A stretch of 64,000 nucleotides of DNA from Streptomyces asiaticus (GCF_018138715.1 NZ_JAGSHX010000006.1:8680001-8744000); one strand, 5' to 3'. Numbered from the stretch's first letter, positions 52,388 to 61,627 are shown. Notes: generated by a model from the letters alone, not told the origin. Numbers and translations: made by a program.

Positions 52388-53332
52388 GTGGATCTGGTCG
52401 GAGTGTGCCGGGCGTTCGTCAGCGTGAGCGAGCGGGGAAGTTTCACCGTCGGGGCGGCCGCCGCCCGGATGTCGCAGTCGGTGGCCAGCCGTCGCGTGGC
52501 CGCGCTGGAGGAGCGCTTCGGGGAGCAGCTCTTCGAGCGCACCTCGCGGCGGGCCGTCCTCACCCCGTTCGGGCGGGAGATGCTGCCGGTGGCCAGACAG
52601 CTCGTACAGGCGGCCGATGTGCTGCTGCACGAGGCGGAGGCGGCCAAGCGCAAGCCGTGGCGGCTCGCGGTGCCCGGCATCTGCTCCACGGCCGGTCTCG
52701 CCCACCTCGTCGCCGAGGCGCGAGGGCACGGGGTCACCCTCGATCTCCGCGTGGCGGCGCCCGCGCGGCGCCTGGAGCTCATCCATGCCCAGCAGGTGCG
52801 GGCCGCCCTGCTCGCGGTGCCCGCGGACGAGGCCACGTGGTCCGTGCCGCTCGGGCTCGCCGGGGTGCGGGATCCCGGGGTGCGGCGGGTCTATCTCGAG
52901 ACGCTGCGGGTCGGCCGGTCCGCCCGGGGCCCGGCCCGCCGGATATGGATCCAGCCGGAGGACGATGTGCCGCATATCCGCGACCCGCTCACCCGGCTGC
53001 GCGACGCGGTCGGTCTGCGGCCCGCACAGCTCGTGGCCGCCACCGATCTGACGACCGCCGCCGCCGAAGTCCTCTGCACCCGCGACCTGTTGCTGTGTTC
53101 TCCCGCGCAGGCCGAGGAACTCGCCCTGACCTGGCGGCCCATCGGTGAGATCGCGCTCAGCCGGGGGTTCGCCCTCGCCGCCGCGGCGGACGGCAATCCC
53201 CAGCATCTCGAAGGGCGCCTGGGCGGTGCCATCGCCCGCTGCCTCGGCGCGGGCACCGAGGAGTCGCGCACACCGGTGGACACCGCGGAAGCGGCCACCC
53301 GGGCAGGCACCGCGGAAGGAGCCGGGGCATGA
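52388..53332 (+). CDS. blaA: LysR-family regulator of beta-lactamase (BlaA-like)
   Basis: This 314-residue protein has the helix-turn-helix F-V-S-V-S-E-R-G-S-F-T-V-G-A-A-A-A-R-M-S-Q-S-V-A-S-R-R-V in residues 10-37. The rest is a weakly conserved effector domain with a Thr/Ala-rich end. It is divergent from blaL and followed, with a four-base ATGA overlap, by the serine-hydrolase gene. In S. cacaoi BlaA is the LysR activator of blaL; the same role is inferred by arrangement. Confidence 0.82.
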   Translation: MDLVGVCRAFVSVSERGSFTVGAAAARMSQSVASRRVAALEERFGEQLFERTSRRAVLTPFGREMLPVARQLVQAADVLLHEAEAAKRKPWRLAVPGICSTAGLAHLVAEARGHGVTLDLRVAAPARRLELIHAQQVRAALLAVPADEATWSVPLGLAGVRDPGVRRVYLETLRVGRSARGPARRIWIQPEDDVPHIRDPLTRLRDAVGLRPAQLVAATDLTTAAAEVLCTRDLLLCSPAQAEELALTWRPIGEIALSRGFALAAAADGNPQHLEGRLGGAIARCLGAGTEESRTPVDTAEAATRAGTAEGAGA

Positions 53333-54231
53333 GCACCGAGCCACTGCTGAGCGATCTGCGCGGGCAGTTGCGCGACGGCGGACTGCACGGCTGTCTGCTC
53401 GTACGGGACCTCCACACGGGGGACGAGCTGGGGATCGACCCGGACACCCAGCTGCCCTCCGCCTCCCTGGTCAAGGTCCCGCTCGCACTGGCCACGTTGG
53501 AGCGCATCCGGCGTGGCGAGCTCGACGGGGCCACGATGCTCGATGTGCCACCCGGTCGGATCACCACGCCCGGCCCCACCGGGCTGAGCCGGTTCCGCCA
53601 CCCCGTCCGGATCGCGGTCGACGATCTGCTCTATCTGAGCACCTGTGTGAGCGACGGAACGGCGGCCGACGCGCTGTTCGACCTCACCCCGCCCGCCCAG
53701 GTGGCCGAGATCCTCCATGAGCTCGGGCTGCGTGGCATCACCGTCCGGCACGGTATGCGTGAACTGAGCGAAACCCCTGTGGAGCGCTTCGATGCCGCAC
53801 AGGTGCATCTCGCCCACGCCCTCGCCATCGACGCCGGAACCAGCGGCCGCGGCCATCGGGTGCCACAACTCGACACCACCCGAGCCAACACCGGCAGCGC
53901 ACGCGCCTGGGTGGAACTGCTCCAGGCCCTGTGGACACCGTCGAGAATCCACCCCGAAGTGGCGCTGCGGGTACGCGACCTCATGGCCCACAACGTGCTG
54001 CGGCACCGACTCGCCCCGGACTTCAGCTCCGACGCCACCACCTGGTCCTCCAAGACCGGCACCCTTCTCAACCTCCGCCACGAGATCGGGATCGTCGAGC
54101 ACTCCGACGGCCAGGTGTTCGCCGTCGCCGTGCTCACCGAGTCGCTGGTGCCCGCCAATAGCCAGCCCGGCGCCGAGGCCCTGATGGCGCAGGTGGCCCG
54201 TACTCTGCGGGACCATCTCCGGCAGCTCTAG
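53329..54231 (+). CDS. blaB: Penicillin-recognising regulatory protein (BlaB-like)
   Basis: This 300-residue protein has the serine beta-lactamase fold motifs S-L-V-K (46-49), S-D-G (108-110) and K-T-G (242-244), but no signal peptide and no E-P-E-L, so hydrolysis is unlikely. The S. cacaoi BlaB protein likewise carries penicillin-binding motifs and is needed for induction of blaL. A cytoplasmic sensor role is the inference. The ATG overlaps the blaA stop by four bases. A small D-Ala peptidase is the alternative. Confidence 0.8.
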   Translation: MSTEPLLSDLRGQLRDGGLHGCLLVRDLHTGDELGIDPDTQLPSASLVKVPLALATLERIRRGELDGATMLDVPPGRITTPGPTGLSRFRHPVRIAVDDLLYLSTCVSDGTAADALFDLTPPAQVAEILHELGLRGITVRHGMRELSETPVERFDAAQVHLAHALAIDAGTSGRGHRVPQLDTTRANTGSARAWVELLQALWTPSRIHPEVALRVRDLMAHNVLRHRLAPDFSSDATTWSSKTGTLLNLRHEIGIVEHSDGQVFAVAVLTESLVPANSQPGAEALMAQVARTLRDHLRQL

Positions 54232-54287
54232 GCCGGAGTGTGGTGGCCGGCCCGGGGCGGCCGGTCACCAGCCATGGCCCACCACGG

Positions 54288-55043
54288 TCAGAGGGTGCGG
54301 CCGAGCAGGTCGAGCAGGGCCTCCCAGTGGCGTTCGGCGGCCTCGGCGTTGTAGGCGGAGGTGTCGGCCTGGGTGAAGCCGTGCTGAGCGCCCGCGTAGA
54401 CCTCGGTGCGGTGGCGGACACCGGCCTCGTTGAGGGCCTTGTCCAGGCGCTCGATCTGCTCGGGGGGAAGGGACTGATCCTGGTCCGCGTGTCCGAAGTA
54501 CAGCTCGGCGGTGATCTGCCGGGCCACCGTGTGCGGGCTGTCCGGCGCCTCCGTGGCCAAGAAGGCACCGTGGAAACCGGCCGCCGCGGCGACACGACCG
54601 GGGTGCGCTCCGGCGGTCCGCAGGGCCAGCCCGGCGCCCAGGCAGTAACCGGTGAGGCCCATGGGCCCGTCGGTGGCCTGCGCGCAGGAGGCCAGCCAGT
54701 CGAGATACGCGCCGGCGTCGCGCACGGCACGCTCGGGGGTGAGCTCCTGCGCCATCGGCGCGATGTGCTCGAAGACCGCCGAACGCGCCGTCGGGTCGAG
54801 GAAGTCGGGCAGCTCCACCACGGGAGCGCGACCGTGGCGGTAGAACACGTTGGGCACCAGCACGGTGTAACCGGCCGCGGCCAGACGGTCGGCCATCCCC
54901 CGCAGATGGGGCCGGAGGCCGAACGCGTCCATGTAGAACAGAACGGCCGGATGGCGGTCAGTGTCGTCGGGATGGGCCAGATAGGCATCGGCGATGCCGT
55001 CCTGGGTGGGGATGTCCACGGTGGTTCCGCGTACTGCGGTCAT
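54288..55043 (-). CDS. Dienelactone hydrolase-family protein
   Basis: This 251-residue enzyme is an alpha/beta hydrolase with a Cys nucleophile in G-Y-C-L-G-A-G (near residue 131), Asp in H-A-D-Q-D-Q-S and His in A-Q-H-G-F-T. Such enzymes open dienelactone or similar esters; the true substrate is unknown. ATG 55043 has GGAAGGA about nine bases upstream and gives family length. Confidence 0.85.
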   Translation of the reverse strand: MTAVRGTTVDIPTQDGIADAYLAHPDDTDRHPAVLFYMDAFGLRPHLRGMADRLAAAGYTVLVPNVFYRHGRAPVVELPDFLDPTARSAVFEHIAPMAQELTPERAVRDAGAYLDWLASCAQATDGPMGLTGYCLGAGLALRTAGAHPGRVAAAAGFHGAFLATEAPDSPHTVARQITAELYFGHADQDQSLPPEQIERLDKALNEAGVRHRTEVYAGAQHGFTQADTSAYNAEAAERHWEALLDLLGRTL

Positions 55044-55140
55044 GTGGGGGTTCCTTCCTCGATGCGTACCGGACGGCGCGCGAGCACCGCCGAGCAAGAT
55101 CTCCGGCCTCTCCGGCGGATTGTGCCACTCGCCGTCAGCG

Positions 55141-55327
55141 CGTCGGACACCACGCTCGCCGATGGCCGATGCTTTCCCCTCCCCGCCCCTTCCCGCTACC
55201 GGGGGCTTCGCTTCTGGACCCCGGGGTCTGGGGCGGAGCCCCCCACGCGGCGGAGCCGCATATCGTCAGGTGTCGGGAAGGGGCGGGGAGGGGAACAGCC
55301 CGCCGCAGGCGTCAAGATCCGCCGGTC
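55141..55327. repeat. Long nested palindromic intergenic repeat, copy 3
   Basis: It begins CGTCGGACAC. Perfect 20-base C/G-rich arms lie at 55176-55195 and 55274-55293, and the stretch in between includes GCGGCGGAGCCGCATAT, the reverse complement of the block in copies 1 and 2. After the arms GCCGCAGGCGTCAAGATCCGCCGG is in the same direction as copy 2. Confidence 0.85.
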
Positions 55328-55332
55328 GGCCC

Positions 55333-55941
55333 CTAGAGGCACCCCTCGGGCAAGGTGGCCCCACCGGCGCGGACGTGTCCGATCGCGGCGGCGATCGAAT
55401 AGCAGTCGAAGAGCGCCGAATGCTCCTTGCCGGCCGCGGGTTTGGGCAGTCCGAGCGCTTCCCACAGCCGACCGGAATTGGCCGAGGCCGTCGTCGGCGC
55501 GAGGGTGTTCAGCCATGGCCGGATATTGAGGAAGGGGGTGGTGAGGAAGCCGTTCTTGACCTCCTCGCCGCGGGCCCGGGCCCACCCCACGTTCTCCCCG
55601 AGGACGACCATGTCATTGCCGTAGGAGAGAACGGACTGCCCACGGCAGAACGCCAGGAAGTCACCGATCGCCTCGGCGGGTGCGACTCCCTCGCGGTCCA
55701 CGGTCCGCTGGTCGATGCCGGTGAGGCCGGTGAAGAACGGGGACAGCCGAGGGTTGACCACCGGTCTGACCAGCGCTTCGTATTCCTCGACAACGGAGTA
55801 GGCGTCAGCGGAGGAGCCGGTGCTGATGCGCAGCGCGCCGATCTGGACGATTTCGCGAAGCTGCCCCGGTTCCGACCAGTCCTGCTCAAGCGCTCCCGGC
55901 CATGTGGTGAACTCAAGGTCGAACACGACAAACGTCGACAA
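55333..55941 (-). CDS. DEDDh-type 3'-5' exonuclease-like protein
   Basis: This 202-residue protein has D-L-E-F-T (DxE), E-I-V-Q-I-G-A-L and the closing H-S-A-L-F-D (HxAxxD) of the DEDDh exonucleases related to KapD or the polymerase III epsilon family. It would remove nucleotides from RNA or DNA 3' ends with two metals. The start is a TTG at 55941, supported by AGGAGAG eight bases upstream. A promoter and arabinofuranosidase gene lie on the other side. Confidence 0.8.
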   Translation of the reverse strand: MSTFVVFDLEFTTWPGALEQDWSEPGQLREIVQIGALRISTGSSADAYSVVEEYEALVRPVVNPRLSPFFTGLTGIDQRTVDREGVAPAEAIGDFLAFCRGQSVLSYGNDMVVLGENVGWARARGEEVKNGFLTTPFLNIRPWLNTLAPTTASANSGRLWEALGLPKPAAGKEHSALFDCYSIAAAIGHVRAGGATLPEGCL

Positions 55942-56022
55942 ACGGTCTCTCCTCGATATGCGGTGGGGGCGAATGAACCGTACGAGTCGCCGCGCAGGAG
56001 GCTACTCCTCCGCGCGTGGCCA

Positions 56023-56051
56023 TTGACGCCGGCGGTCCCCAGTCCTACGGT
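56023..56051 (+). promoter_or_regulatory. Candidate promoter of the arabinofuranosidase gene
   Basis: TTGACG (56023-56028) and TACGGT (56046-56051) are 17 bases apart. It leaves a leader of about 85 bases which holds a palindrome. Confidence 0.45.
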
Positions 56052-56073
56052 CAGGTTCGATTTCACGGTCAAC

Positions 56074-56093
56074 GTGCGATATATCGAACGCAC
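56074..56093. promoter_or_regulatory. Palindrome in the arabinofuranosidase leader
   Basis: CGATATATCG (56077-56086) is a perfect 10-base palindrome; GTGCG and CGCAC (56074-56078, 56089-56093) add an imperfect outer pair. It lies just after the candidate promoter and may be an operator. Confidence 0.5.
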
Positions 56094-56139
56094 GCATATG
56101 GCATGCCCCTGACATTCCGACAACGGGAAGGGCACCACC

Positions 56140-57696
56140 ATGAAGGTTCCTCCGGGTCTCGCGAGGGTGAGAAGAGCGCTGCTGTCGGTGGGCGCGACAG
56201 CCACCCTCGTCCTCGGGCTCCTGGCCGGCGGCACGGGGACATCCCAGGCCGCGGCCTCCCTGCCGTGCGACATCTACGCCGCGGCCGGTACGCCCTGCGT
56301 GGCCGCGCACAGCACCACCCGGGCGCTCTACGCCTCCTTCAACGGCCCGCTCTACCAGCTCAAACGCGCCTCCGACAGCGCGGTGACCGACGTGGGAACG
56401 CTGACGGCGGGCGGCTACGCCGACGCCGCCCGGCAGGACTCCTTCTGCGCCGGAACCACATGCGTCATCAACGTCATCTACGACCAGTCACCGCGCCACA
56501 ACCACATGCCCATCGAACCGGCCGGCACCGCGGGCCCCGCCAACTCCGGGGTGCCCGCGGACGCGTTACCCGTGACCGCGGGCGGCCACCAGGTCTACGG
56601 CGCGTCCTTCTCCGGCCGCATGGGCTACCGCCACACCGCGGCCTCCGGCGTCGCCGTCAACGGCCGGCCCGAGGGGATGTACATGGTCACCTCCGGCACC
56701 CATGTCAATGGCCTGTGCTGCTTCGACTACGGCAACGCCGAGGTGCAGATCGCCGACACCGGCAACGGCCACATGGACGCCATCAACTTCGGTACGGAGT
56801 GCTGGTTCCCGCCGTGCGGCGGATCCGGGCCCTGGGTGCAGGCGGACCTGGAGAACGGCCTGTTCCAGTCGGACAGCGGCTACAGCAAGAACCCCTCGAA
56901 CACCGGCAACTCCGCGCCCTTCGTCACCGCCCTGCTGAAGAACAACGGACAGAACTACTTCGCCCTCAAGGACGGCAACGCCCAGTCCGGCAGGCTCACC
57001 ACCCAGTACGCGGGTCCTGAACCGTCCAGGCCGGGCTACTCGCCGATGCACCAGGAGGGCTCCATCGTCCTCGGGACGGGCGGCGACAACAGCAACGGGT
57101 CCATCGGCTCGTTCTTCGAGGGCGTGATGACCAGCGGCCTGCCGACCGACGCGGCCGACGACGCCGTGCAGGCCAACGTCGTCTCCGTGGGTTACGGCGC
57201 GCCCAGCCCCGTGGCGGGCGGCACCCTCGACGCGGGCTCGACGATGTCCCTGCGCGCCACCACCCCCGGCTACACCGACCGCTACGTCCGCCACCAGGCC
57301 AACAGCGCCGTCACCTCCGTGGTGTCCTCCGGCAGTTCCGCGCTCGACAAGGGCGACGCGTCCTGGATCGTCCGCCGCGGCCTCGCCAACGCCTCCTGTG
57401 TGTCGTTCGAGTCGCGCAACTACCCCGGCGACTTCCTGCGCCACTACAACTACCAGCTGCTCCGGCAGCCGATGGACGGCACCGCCGTCTTCCGGGCCGA
57501 CGCCACGTTCTGCCCCCAGACCGGCAAGAACGGCCAGGGCACCTCGTTCGCGTCCTCCAACTACCCCGACCGGTTCATCCGCCACTACGAGAACAAGGTC
57601 TACATCGCCTCCAACGGAGGGTCCAACCCCTTCGACAGCGCCACGTCATGGGCCGACGACGTGAGTTGGCGAGTATCCGGGCCCTGGACGCCGTAG
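56140..57696 (+). CDS. abfB: Secreted GH54 alpha-L-arabinofuranosidase with CBM42 (AbfB)
   Basis: This 518-residue enzyme has a signal peptide (1 to about 37, ending S-Q-A-A-A), the GH54 catalytic beta-sandwich (about 40-350) with C-C-F-D-Y-G-N-A-E (the Glu nucleophile) and G-G-D-N-S-N-G, and a C-terminal AbfB-type beta-trefoil CBM42 (about 365-515) with repeated R-Y-V-R-H, D-F-L-R-H-Y and R-F-I-R-H-Y units. It removes arabinose side chains from arabinoxylan. GGAAGGG lies eight bases before the ATG. L143 is encoded by TTA. Confidence 0.9.
   Translation: MKVPPGLARVRRALLSVGATATLVLGLLAGGTGTSQAAASLPCDIYAAAGTPCVAAHSTTRALYASFNGPLYQLKRASDSAVTDVGTLTAGGYADAARQDSFCAGTTCVINVIYDQSPRHNHMPIEPAGTAGPANSGVPADALPVTAGGHQVYGASFSGRMGYRHTAASGVAVNGRPEGMYMVTSGTHVNGLCCFDYGNAEVQIADTGNGHMDAINFGTECWFPPCGGSGPWVQADLENGLFQSDSGYSKNPSNTGNSAPFVTALLKNNGQNYFALKDGNAQSGRLTTQYAGPEPSRPGYSPMHQEGSIVLGTGGDNSNGSIGSFFEGVMTSGLPTDAADDAVQANVVSVGYGAPSPVAGGTLDAGSTMSLRATTPGYTDRYVRHQANSAVTSVVSSGSSALDKGDASWIVRRGLANASCVSFESRNYPGDFLRHYNYQLLRQPMDGTAVFRADATFCPQTGKNGQGTSFASSNYPDRFIRHYENKVYIASNGGSNPFDSATSWADDVSWRVSGPWTP
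56566..56568 (+). promoter_or_regulatory. In-frame TTA codon in arabinofuranosidase gene
   Basis: Codon 143 (D-A-L-P-V) is TTA, so full translation depends on the bldA tRNA. Confidence 0.85.
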
Positions 57697-57746
57697 GAGG
57701 CCGTAGGGCGACCTTGGCCCGCCGCAAGACGGTCCCGGGGGAGCCC

Positions 57747-58517
57747 TCAGTCGCGCAGGCTCATGCCGCCACAGACCGACCACACCTGGCCGTTGACCCA
57801 CTCGGCGTCGTCCGAGAGGAGAAACGCCACGGTGCCCGCCACGTCCGCGGGCTCGCCCAGCCGCGGACTGCGGGCGATCTTCAGCGCCATGGCCTGTAGC
57901 CGCTGGTCGTCCCGCTGCTTCTGGGTGTCGCCCATGACCAGCCCGGGCGCCACGGCGTTGCAGCGGATGCCCTCCTTGCCCCAACGGGAGGCGATATGGC
58001 GGGTCAGCGCGTTGATCCCGGCCTTGGATGCGGCATACGCGGGACGCCGGGGCTCCCCTCCCCAGGCCGCGCCGGAGGAGGTGTTGACGATCACGCCGCC
58101 GCCCTGGGCCAGCAGCCGCGGGATGACCGCCCGGCAGGTGAGGGCGTAGCCCAGCAGATTCACCTCATGGGTGCGCCGCCACACGGCCGGGTCCATCTCC
58201 AGCAGATCGGTGTCCCGGCCCAGATGCCCGTCCGAGAGGTCGGCGCCGACGTTGTACAGCCCGTCGACCCCGCCGAGTTCGGCGGCGGCCCGATCGATCA
58301 GCGCGCCGATCGACTCCTCGTCGGCGAGGTCGAACGGCACGGCGACCGCGGTGCCGCCGGCCTCGGCGACGCGCTGGGCGGTGGCCTTCGCGCCCGGGAG
58401 GTCGATGTCGCCGACGACGACCGAGGCACCTTCCCCGGCGAGCCGCTCGGCCGTGGCGGCGCCGATCCCGGTGGCGCCCCCCGCGATGACGATCCTCTTG
58501 CCCTGAAGTCCCCGCAT
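57747..58517 (-). CDS. SDR-family oxidoreductase
   Basis: This 256-residue enzyme has G-G-A-T-G-I-G at residues 13-19, D-I-D-L after strand two (which favours NAD), N-V-G-A near 88, and Y-A-A-S-K as the catalytic pair. It is of the hydroxysteroid-dehydrogenase type. GGGAGAGAGG stands just before ATG 58517. The substrate is unknown. Confidence 0.85.
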   Translation of the reverse strand: MRGLQGKRIVIAGGATGIGAATAERLAGEGASVVVGDIDLPGAKATAQRVAEAGGTAVAVPFDLADEESIGALIDRAAAELGGVDGLYNVGADLSDGHLGRDTDLLEMDPAVWRRTHEVNLLGYALTCRAVIPRLLAQGGGVIVNTSSGAAWGGEPRRPAYAASKAGINALTRHIASRWGKEGIRCNAVAPGLVMGDTQKQRDDQRLQAMALKIARSPRLGEPADVAGTVAFLLSDDAEWVNGQVWSVCGGMSLRD

Positions 58518-58661
58518 GCCTCTCTCCCACCGACAGAGGTCTGGAACCGACAAAAGCACGCGCCATCATTCCACGAAGGAACTCAGTAGTCTCCTGTCCT
58601 GACGACCTGGTGCGGGGCGGCCGGTGGCCGCCCCGCACCCGTGTCCCGGAAGAACCGGGTC

Positions 58662-59543
58662 TCAGGAGAATGTGTCGAGCTCGACCCGGTCGGGGTCGGG
58701 TCCGCCCCGTGTCCCGGTGTCGAGCGCGTCGATGGCGGCCACCTCATGGGGGGTCAGGGAGAAGTCGAAGATCCCGATGTTCTCCGCGATGCGGTGGGGT
58801 TTGACGGACTTCGGGATCGCGCACAGTTCGTGCTCGACGTGCCAGCGCAGGATGATCTGGGCCGGGCTCCTGCCGTACTTCTCGGCGAGGGCGGTGATGG
58901 TGGGTTCCTGGAGCGGATCCCTGACCTTGTCCGCGCCCTCGCCCCCGTAGCGGTTCACCCCGCCGATGGGCGACCAGGACTGGGTGACGATGCCATGGCG
59001 GATGTCGAACGCGCGCAGCTCGGGCTGGCTGAAGTACGGGTGCAGCTCGACCTGGTTCACCGCGGGCACGACCTCGGTGCGCGCCATGAGAGCGGTCAGG
59101 TGTTCGGGGGTGTGGTTGCATACGCCGATGGCCCGCACCCGTCCGTCGGCCAGCAGCTTCTCGGCCGCCTTGTACGAGGCCACCGTGGTGTCGTACGTGG
59201 ACGGGACCGGCCAGTGGAGCAGATACAGGTCGAGGTGGTCCAGGCCCAGCTTGGTGAGGCTGGTGTCGAAGGCCCGGAGGGTGGAGTCGTAGCCGTAGTC
59301 GGTCAGCCACAGCTTGGTGATGACGAAGATGTCCTCGCGCGCGATGCCCGAGCGGGCGATGCCCTCACCGACCTCCTTCTCGTTGCCGTAGGCGGCCGCG
59401 GTGTCGATCAGGCGGTAGCCGTGCTCGATCGCGGTCGTCACCGCGGGGACGGTCTCGTCGGGCGGGCTCTGGTAGACACCGAGGCCGAGGGCGGGCATCC
59501 GCACGCCGTTGTTCAGGGTCAGAAGCGGGGCTGGTCCATTCAT
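58662..59543 (-). CDS. Aldo/keto reductase
   Basis: This 293-residue enzyme starts L-N-N-G-V-R-M-P-A-L-G-L-G-V-Y-Q, the AKR5-type opening. The catalytic set is Asp in I-D-T-A, Tyr in A-A-Y-G-N-E, Lys in I-T-K-L, and His in L-L-H-W-P. I-P-K-S at about 252 binds the NADPH phosphate. It reduces small aldehydes or ketones. ATG 59543 has AAGGA seven bases upstream. It lies next to an MmyB regulator. Confidence 0.88.
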   Translation of the reverse strand: MNGPAPLLTLNNGVRMPALGLGVYQSPPDETVPAVTTAIEHGYRLIDTAAAYGNEKEVGEGIARSGIAREDIFVITKLWLTDYGYDSTLRAFDTSLTKLGLDHLDLYLLHWPVPSTYDTTVASYKAAEKLLADGRVRAIGVCNHTPEHLTALMARTEVVPAVNQVELHPYFSQPELRAFDIRHGIVTQSWSPIGGVNRYGGEGADKVRDPLQEPTITALAEKYGRSPAQIILRWHVEHELCAIPKSVKPHRIAENIGIFDFSLTPHEVAAIDALDTGTRGGPDPDRVELDTFS

Positions 59544-59750
59544 ACGGGGTCCTTGGGTGAGTCGGAGACCGGCGGGCCCACCGCCGGTGCCGTGGCCCCG
59601 GCACCGGGCAGAGCCCGCGCGTACTGCGACAGGGGTTCCCAATGACGGGCCGCTTGCTCGCTCCGCACCCCGAACGTCACCATGTTGGCGCGATCAGGGG
59701 GCCGTGGCCGGTCTCCGAGGCCGCCGGACCGCCGTCGTGTCGCGGGGGAT

Positions 59751-60623
59751 TCACCCGGACGCGCTGTGCTCGCCGGCCGTCATGTCCTGCATGCCGATCA
59801 CCGAGAGAAGCTCCAGCTGGGCGGCGCCCTCGGTGCCGGGCGGGGCGCTGAACCACAGCAGCCGCTGGTGGCCGTCCTCGCTGAACAGGGAGTGGCAGTC
59901 CAGCTCGATGACGCCCAGCGAGGGGTGGACGATGCGCTTGTGGTCGGTCCGCCGGAGGGCCACGTCATGGGTGTCCCAGAGGGCGGTGAACTCCTCGCTG
60001 CGGCGGCGGAGCGCCGCCACCATCCGCCGTACCTCGGAGTCGCCGCCGCGCCGGGCGGCGACGGCCTGGAGATCGGCCACGAAGACCCGGGAGTGGTGGG
60101 GGTGGTCCTCGGGCGGGTAGAGCCCACGGGCGTCCGGATCGGTGAACCAGCGGTAGACGAGGCTCGCCGCGGGGCCGCGCACCGCCGGGGGACGGCCGAC
60201 CAGCGCCGCGGCCAGCTCGTTCTGTACGAGGGTCTGGTGCAGATCGGTGATGACCTGGGCGGGGGTGGTGGTGAGCCGGTCCAGCAGGCCGAGCAGGGCC
60301 GGCTGGACCTGAGCGGCCGGGCCGTGCGTCGCCGGGGGAACGGGACGGTCGGCGAGGTGGAACAGATGGTCGCGCTCGTCGCCGTTCAGCCGCAGCGCCC
60401 GGGCGAGCGCGGTCAGCACCTGGGCGGAGGGCTGGGCGCCGCGCCCGCGCTCCAGCTCGGTGTAGTAGTCCGCGGACAGCCCGGCCAGCTGGGCGACCTC
60501 CTCGCGCCGCAGACCGGGCACCCGGCGCCGTGGACCGGCGGGCAGACCGACGTCGGCCGGGCGGATGCGGTCGCGCCGGGACTTCAGGAAGGCGGCGAAT
60601 TCGGAGTGGTTCACGCCCTCCAT
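59751..60623 (-). CDS. MmyB-type helix-turn-helix regulator
   Basis: This 290-residue protein has the helix-turn-helix P-G-L-R-R-E-E-V-A-Q-L-A-G-L-S-A-D-Y-Y-T-E-L-E-R-G-R-G and an MmyB C-terminal domain with V-I-T-D-L-H-Q-T-L-V-Q-N and L-D-C-H-S-L. It is divergent from the SDR-SDR-tautomerase operon, which it probably represses. The ATG 60623 has no good ribosome site; a GTG 12 bases on is the alternative. Confidence 0.85.
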   Translation of the reverse strand: MEGVNHSEFAAFLKSRRDRIRPADVGLPAGPRRRVPGLRREEVAQLAGLSADYYTELERGRGAQPSAQVLTALARALRLNGDERDHLFHLADRPVPPATHGPAAQVQPALLGLLDRLTTTPAQVITDLHQTLVQNELAAALVGRPPAVRGPAASLVYRWFTDPDARGLYPPEDHPHHSRVFVADLQAVAARRGGDSEVRRMVAALRRRSEEFTALWDTHDVALRRTDHKRIVHPSLGVIELDCHSLFSEDGHQRLLWFSAPPGTEGAAQLELLSVIGMQDMTAGEHSASG

Positions 60624-60814
60624 GGTCGCTTGTGCCGGTGAGCTGAGCCAGGGGCTGACAACCCCTGGGTGGAGAGAGCCGTGGCTGGCCCTGCGATCCC
60701 GGCCCAAGCTGGGAACACCCAAGGGGCACGGCGCCGAACGACGCCGGCGCCCCGGGGGCCACGGCCCGTACGCCGTGGCATCCGCCCGTCAGCACCTGTC
60801 CCCCAGGAGTCTCC

Positions 60815-61582
60815 ATGTCGCCTCAGGAAGCCGCGCCCCAGCACCCCGCCGACCGGCCCCGCGTCGCCATCGTCACCGGAGGCTCCCGCGGTATCGGCCA
60901 CGAGTCGGTGAAGCGGCTGGCCGCCGACGGATACGCCGTCGTGATCGGCTACGCGGGCCACCGCGAACCGGCCGAGGCCGCCGCCAAGGACATCGCCGCC
61001 GCCGGTGGCCGGGCCGTCGCCCTCCAGGCCGACGTCGCCGACGAACAGCAGGTGGCCGCGCTCTTCGACACCGCGGAGTCCGAGTACGGCGGTGTCGACG
61101 TCGTCGTCCACGCGGCCGGCCGGATGTATCTGGCGCCCATCGCCGAGCTGGACCTCGCGGAGCTGGACACGCTGCACCGCACCAACATCCGCGGCACCTT
61201 CGTCGTCGCCCAGCAGGCCGCCCGCAGGATCCGCGGCGGCGGGGCGCTCATCACCTTCTCCACGTCCATCGTGGGCCTGGCCCTCCCCGGCTACGGCGCC
61301 TACAGCGCCAGCAAGGGAGCGGTCGAGGCGCTCACCATGATCCTGGCGCGCGAACTGCGCGGCCGGGACGTCACCGTCAACACCGTGGCCCCCGGCCCCA
61401 CCGCCACCGATCTGTTCCTCGACGGCAAGGACGAGGAGACCATCGCCCGGATGGCGGCCCAGCCCCCGCTGGAGCGCCTGGGCACCCCCGCCGACATCGC
61501 CGAGGTCGTGGCCTTCCTCGCCTCCCCGGCCGGCCACTGGGTCAACGGCCAGCGCGTCCGCGCCAACGGCGGCATCATCTGA
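60815..61582 (+). CDS. SDR-family oxidoreductase
   Basis: This 255-residue enzyme has T-G-G-S-R-G-I-G at residues 21-28, Y-S-A-S-K as catalytic pair and V-N-G-Q near the end, the pattern of 3-oxoacyl-ACP-reductase-like SDRs. AGGAG precedes the ATG. It is the first gene of an operon with another SDR and a tautomerase, divergent from an MmyB regulator. Confidence 0.88.
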   Translation: MSPQEAAPQHPADRPRVAIVTGGSRGIGHESVKRLAADGYAVVIGYAGHREPAEAAAKDIAAAGGRAVALQADVADEQQVAALFDTAESEYGGVDVVVHAAGRMYLAPIAELDLAELDTLHRTNIRGTFVVAQQAARRIRGGGALITFSTSIVGLALPGYGAYSASKGAVEALTMILARELRGRDVTVNTVAPGPTATDLFLDGKDEETIARMAAQPPLERLGTPADIAEVVAFLASPAGHWVNGQRVRANGGII

Positions 61583-61627
61583 CCGCCACCGCACACCATT
61601 CCCCCTTCTCCCGCCCGTAAGGACCCC

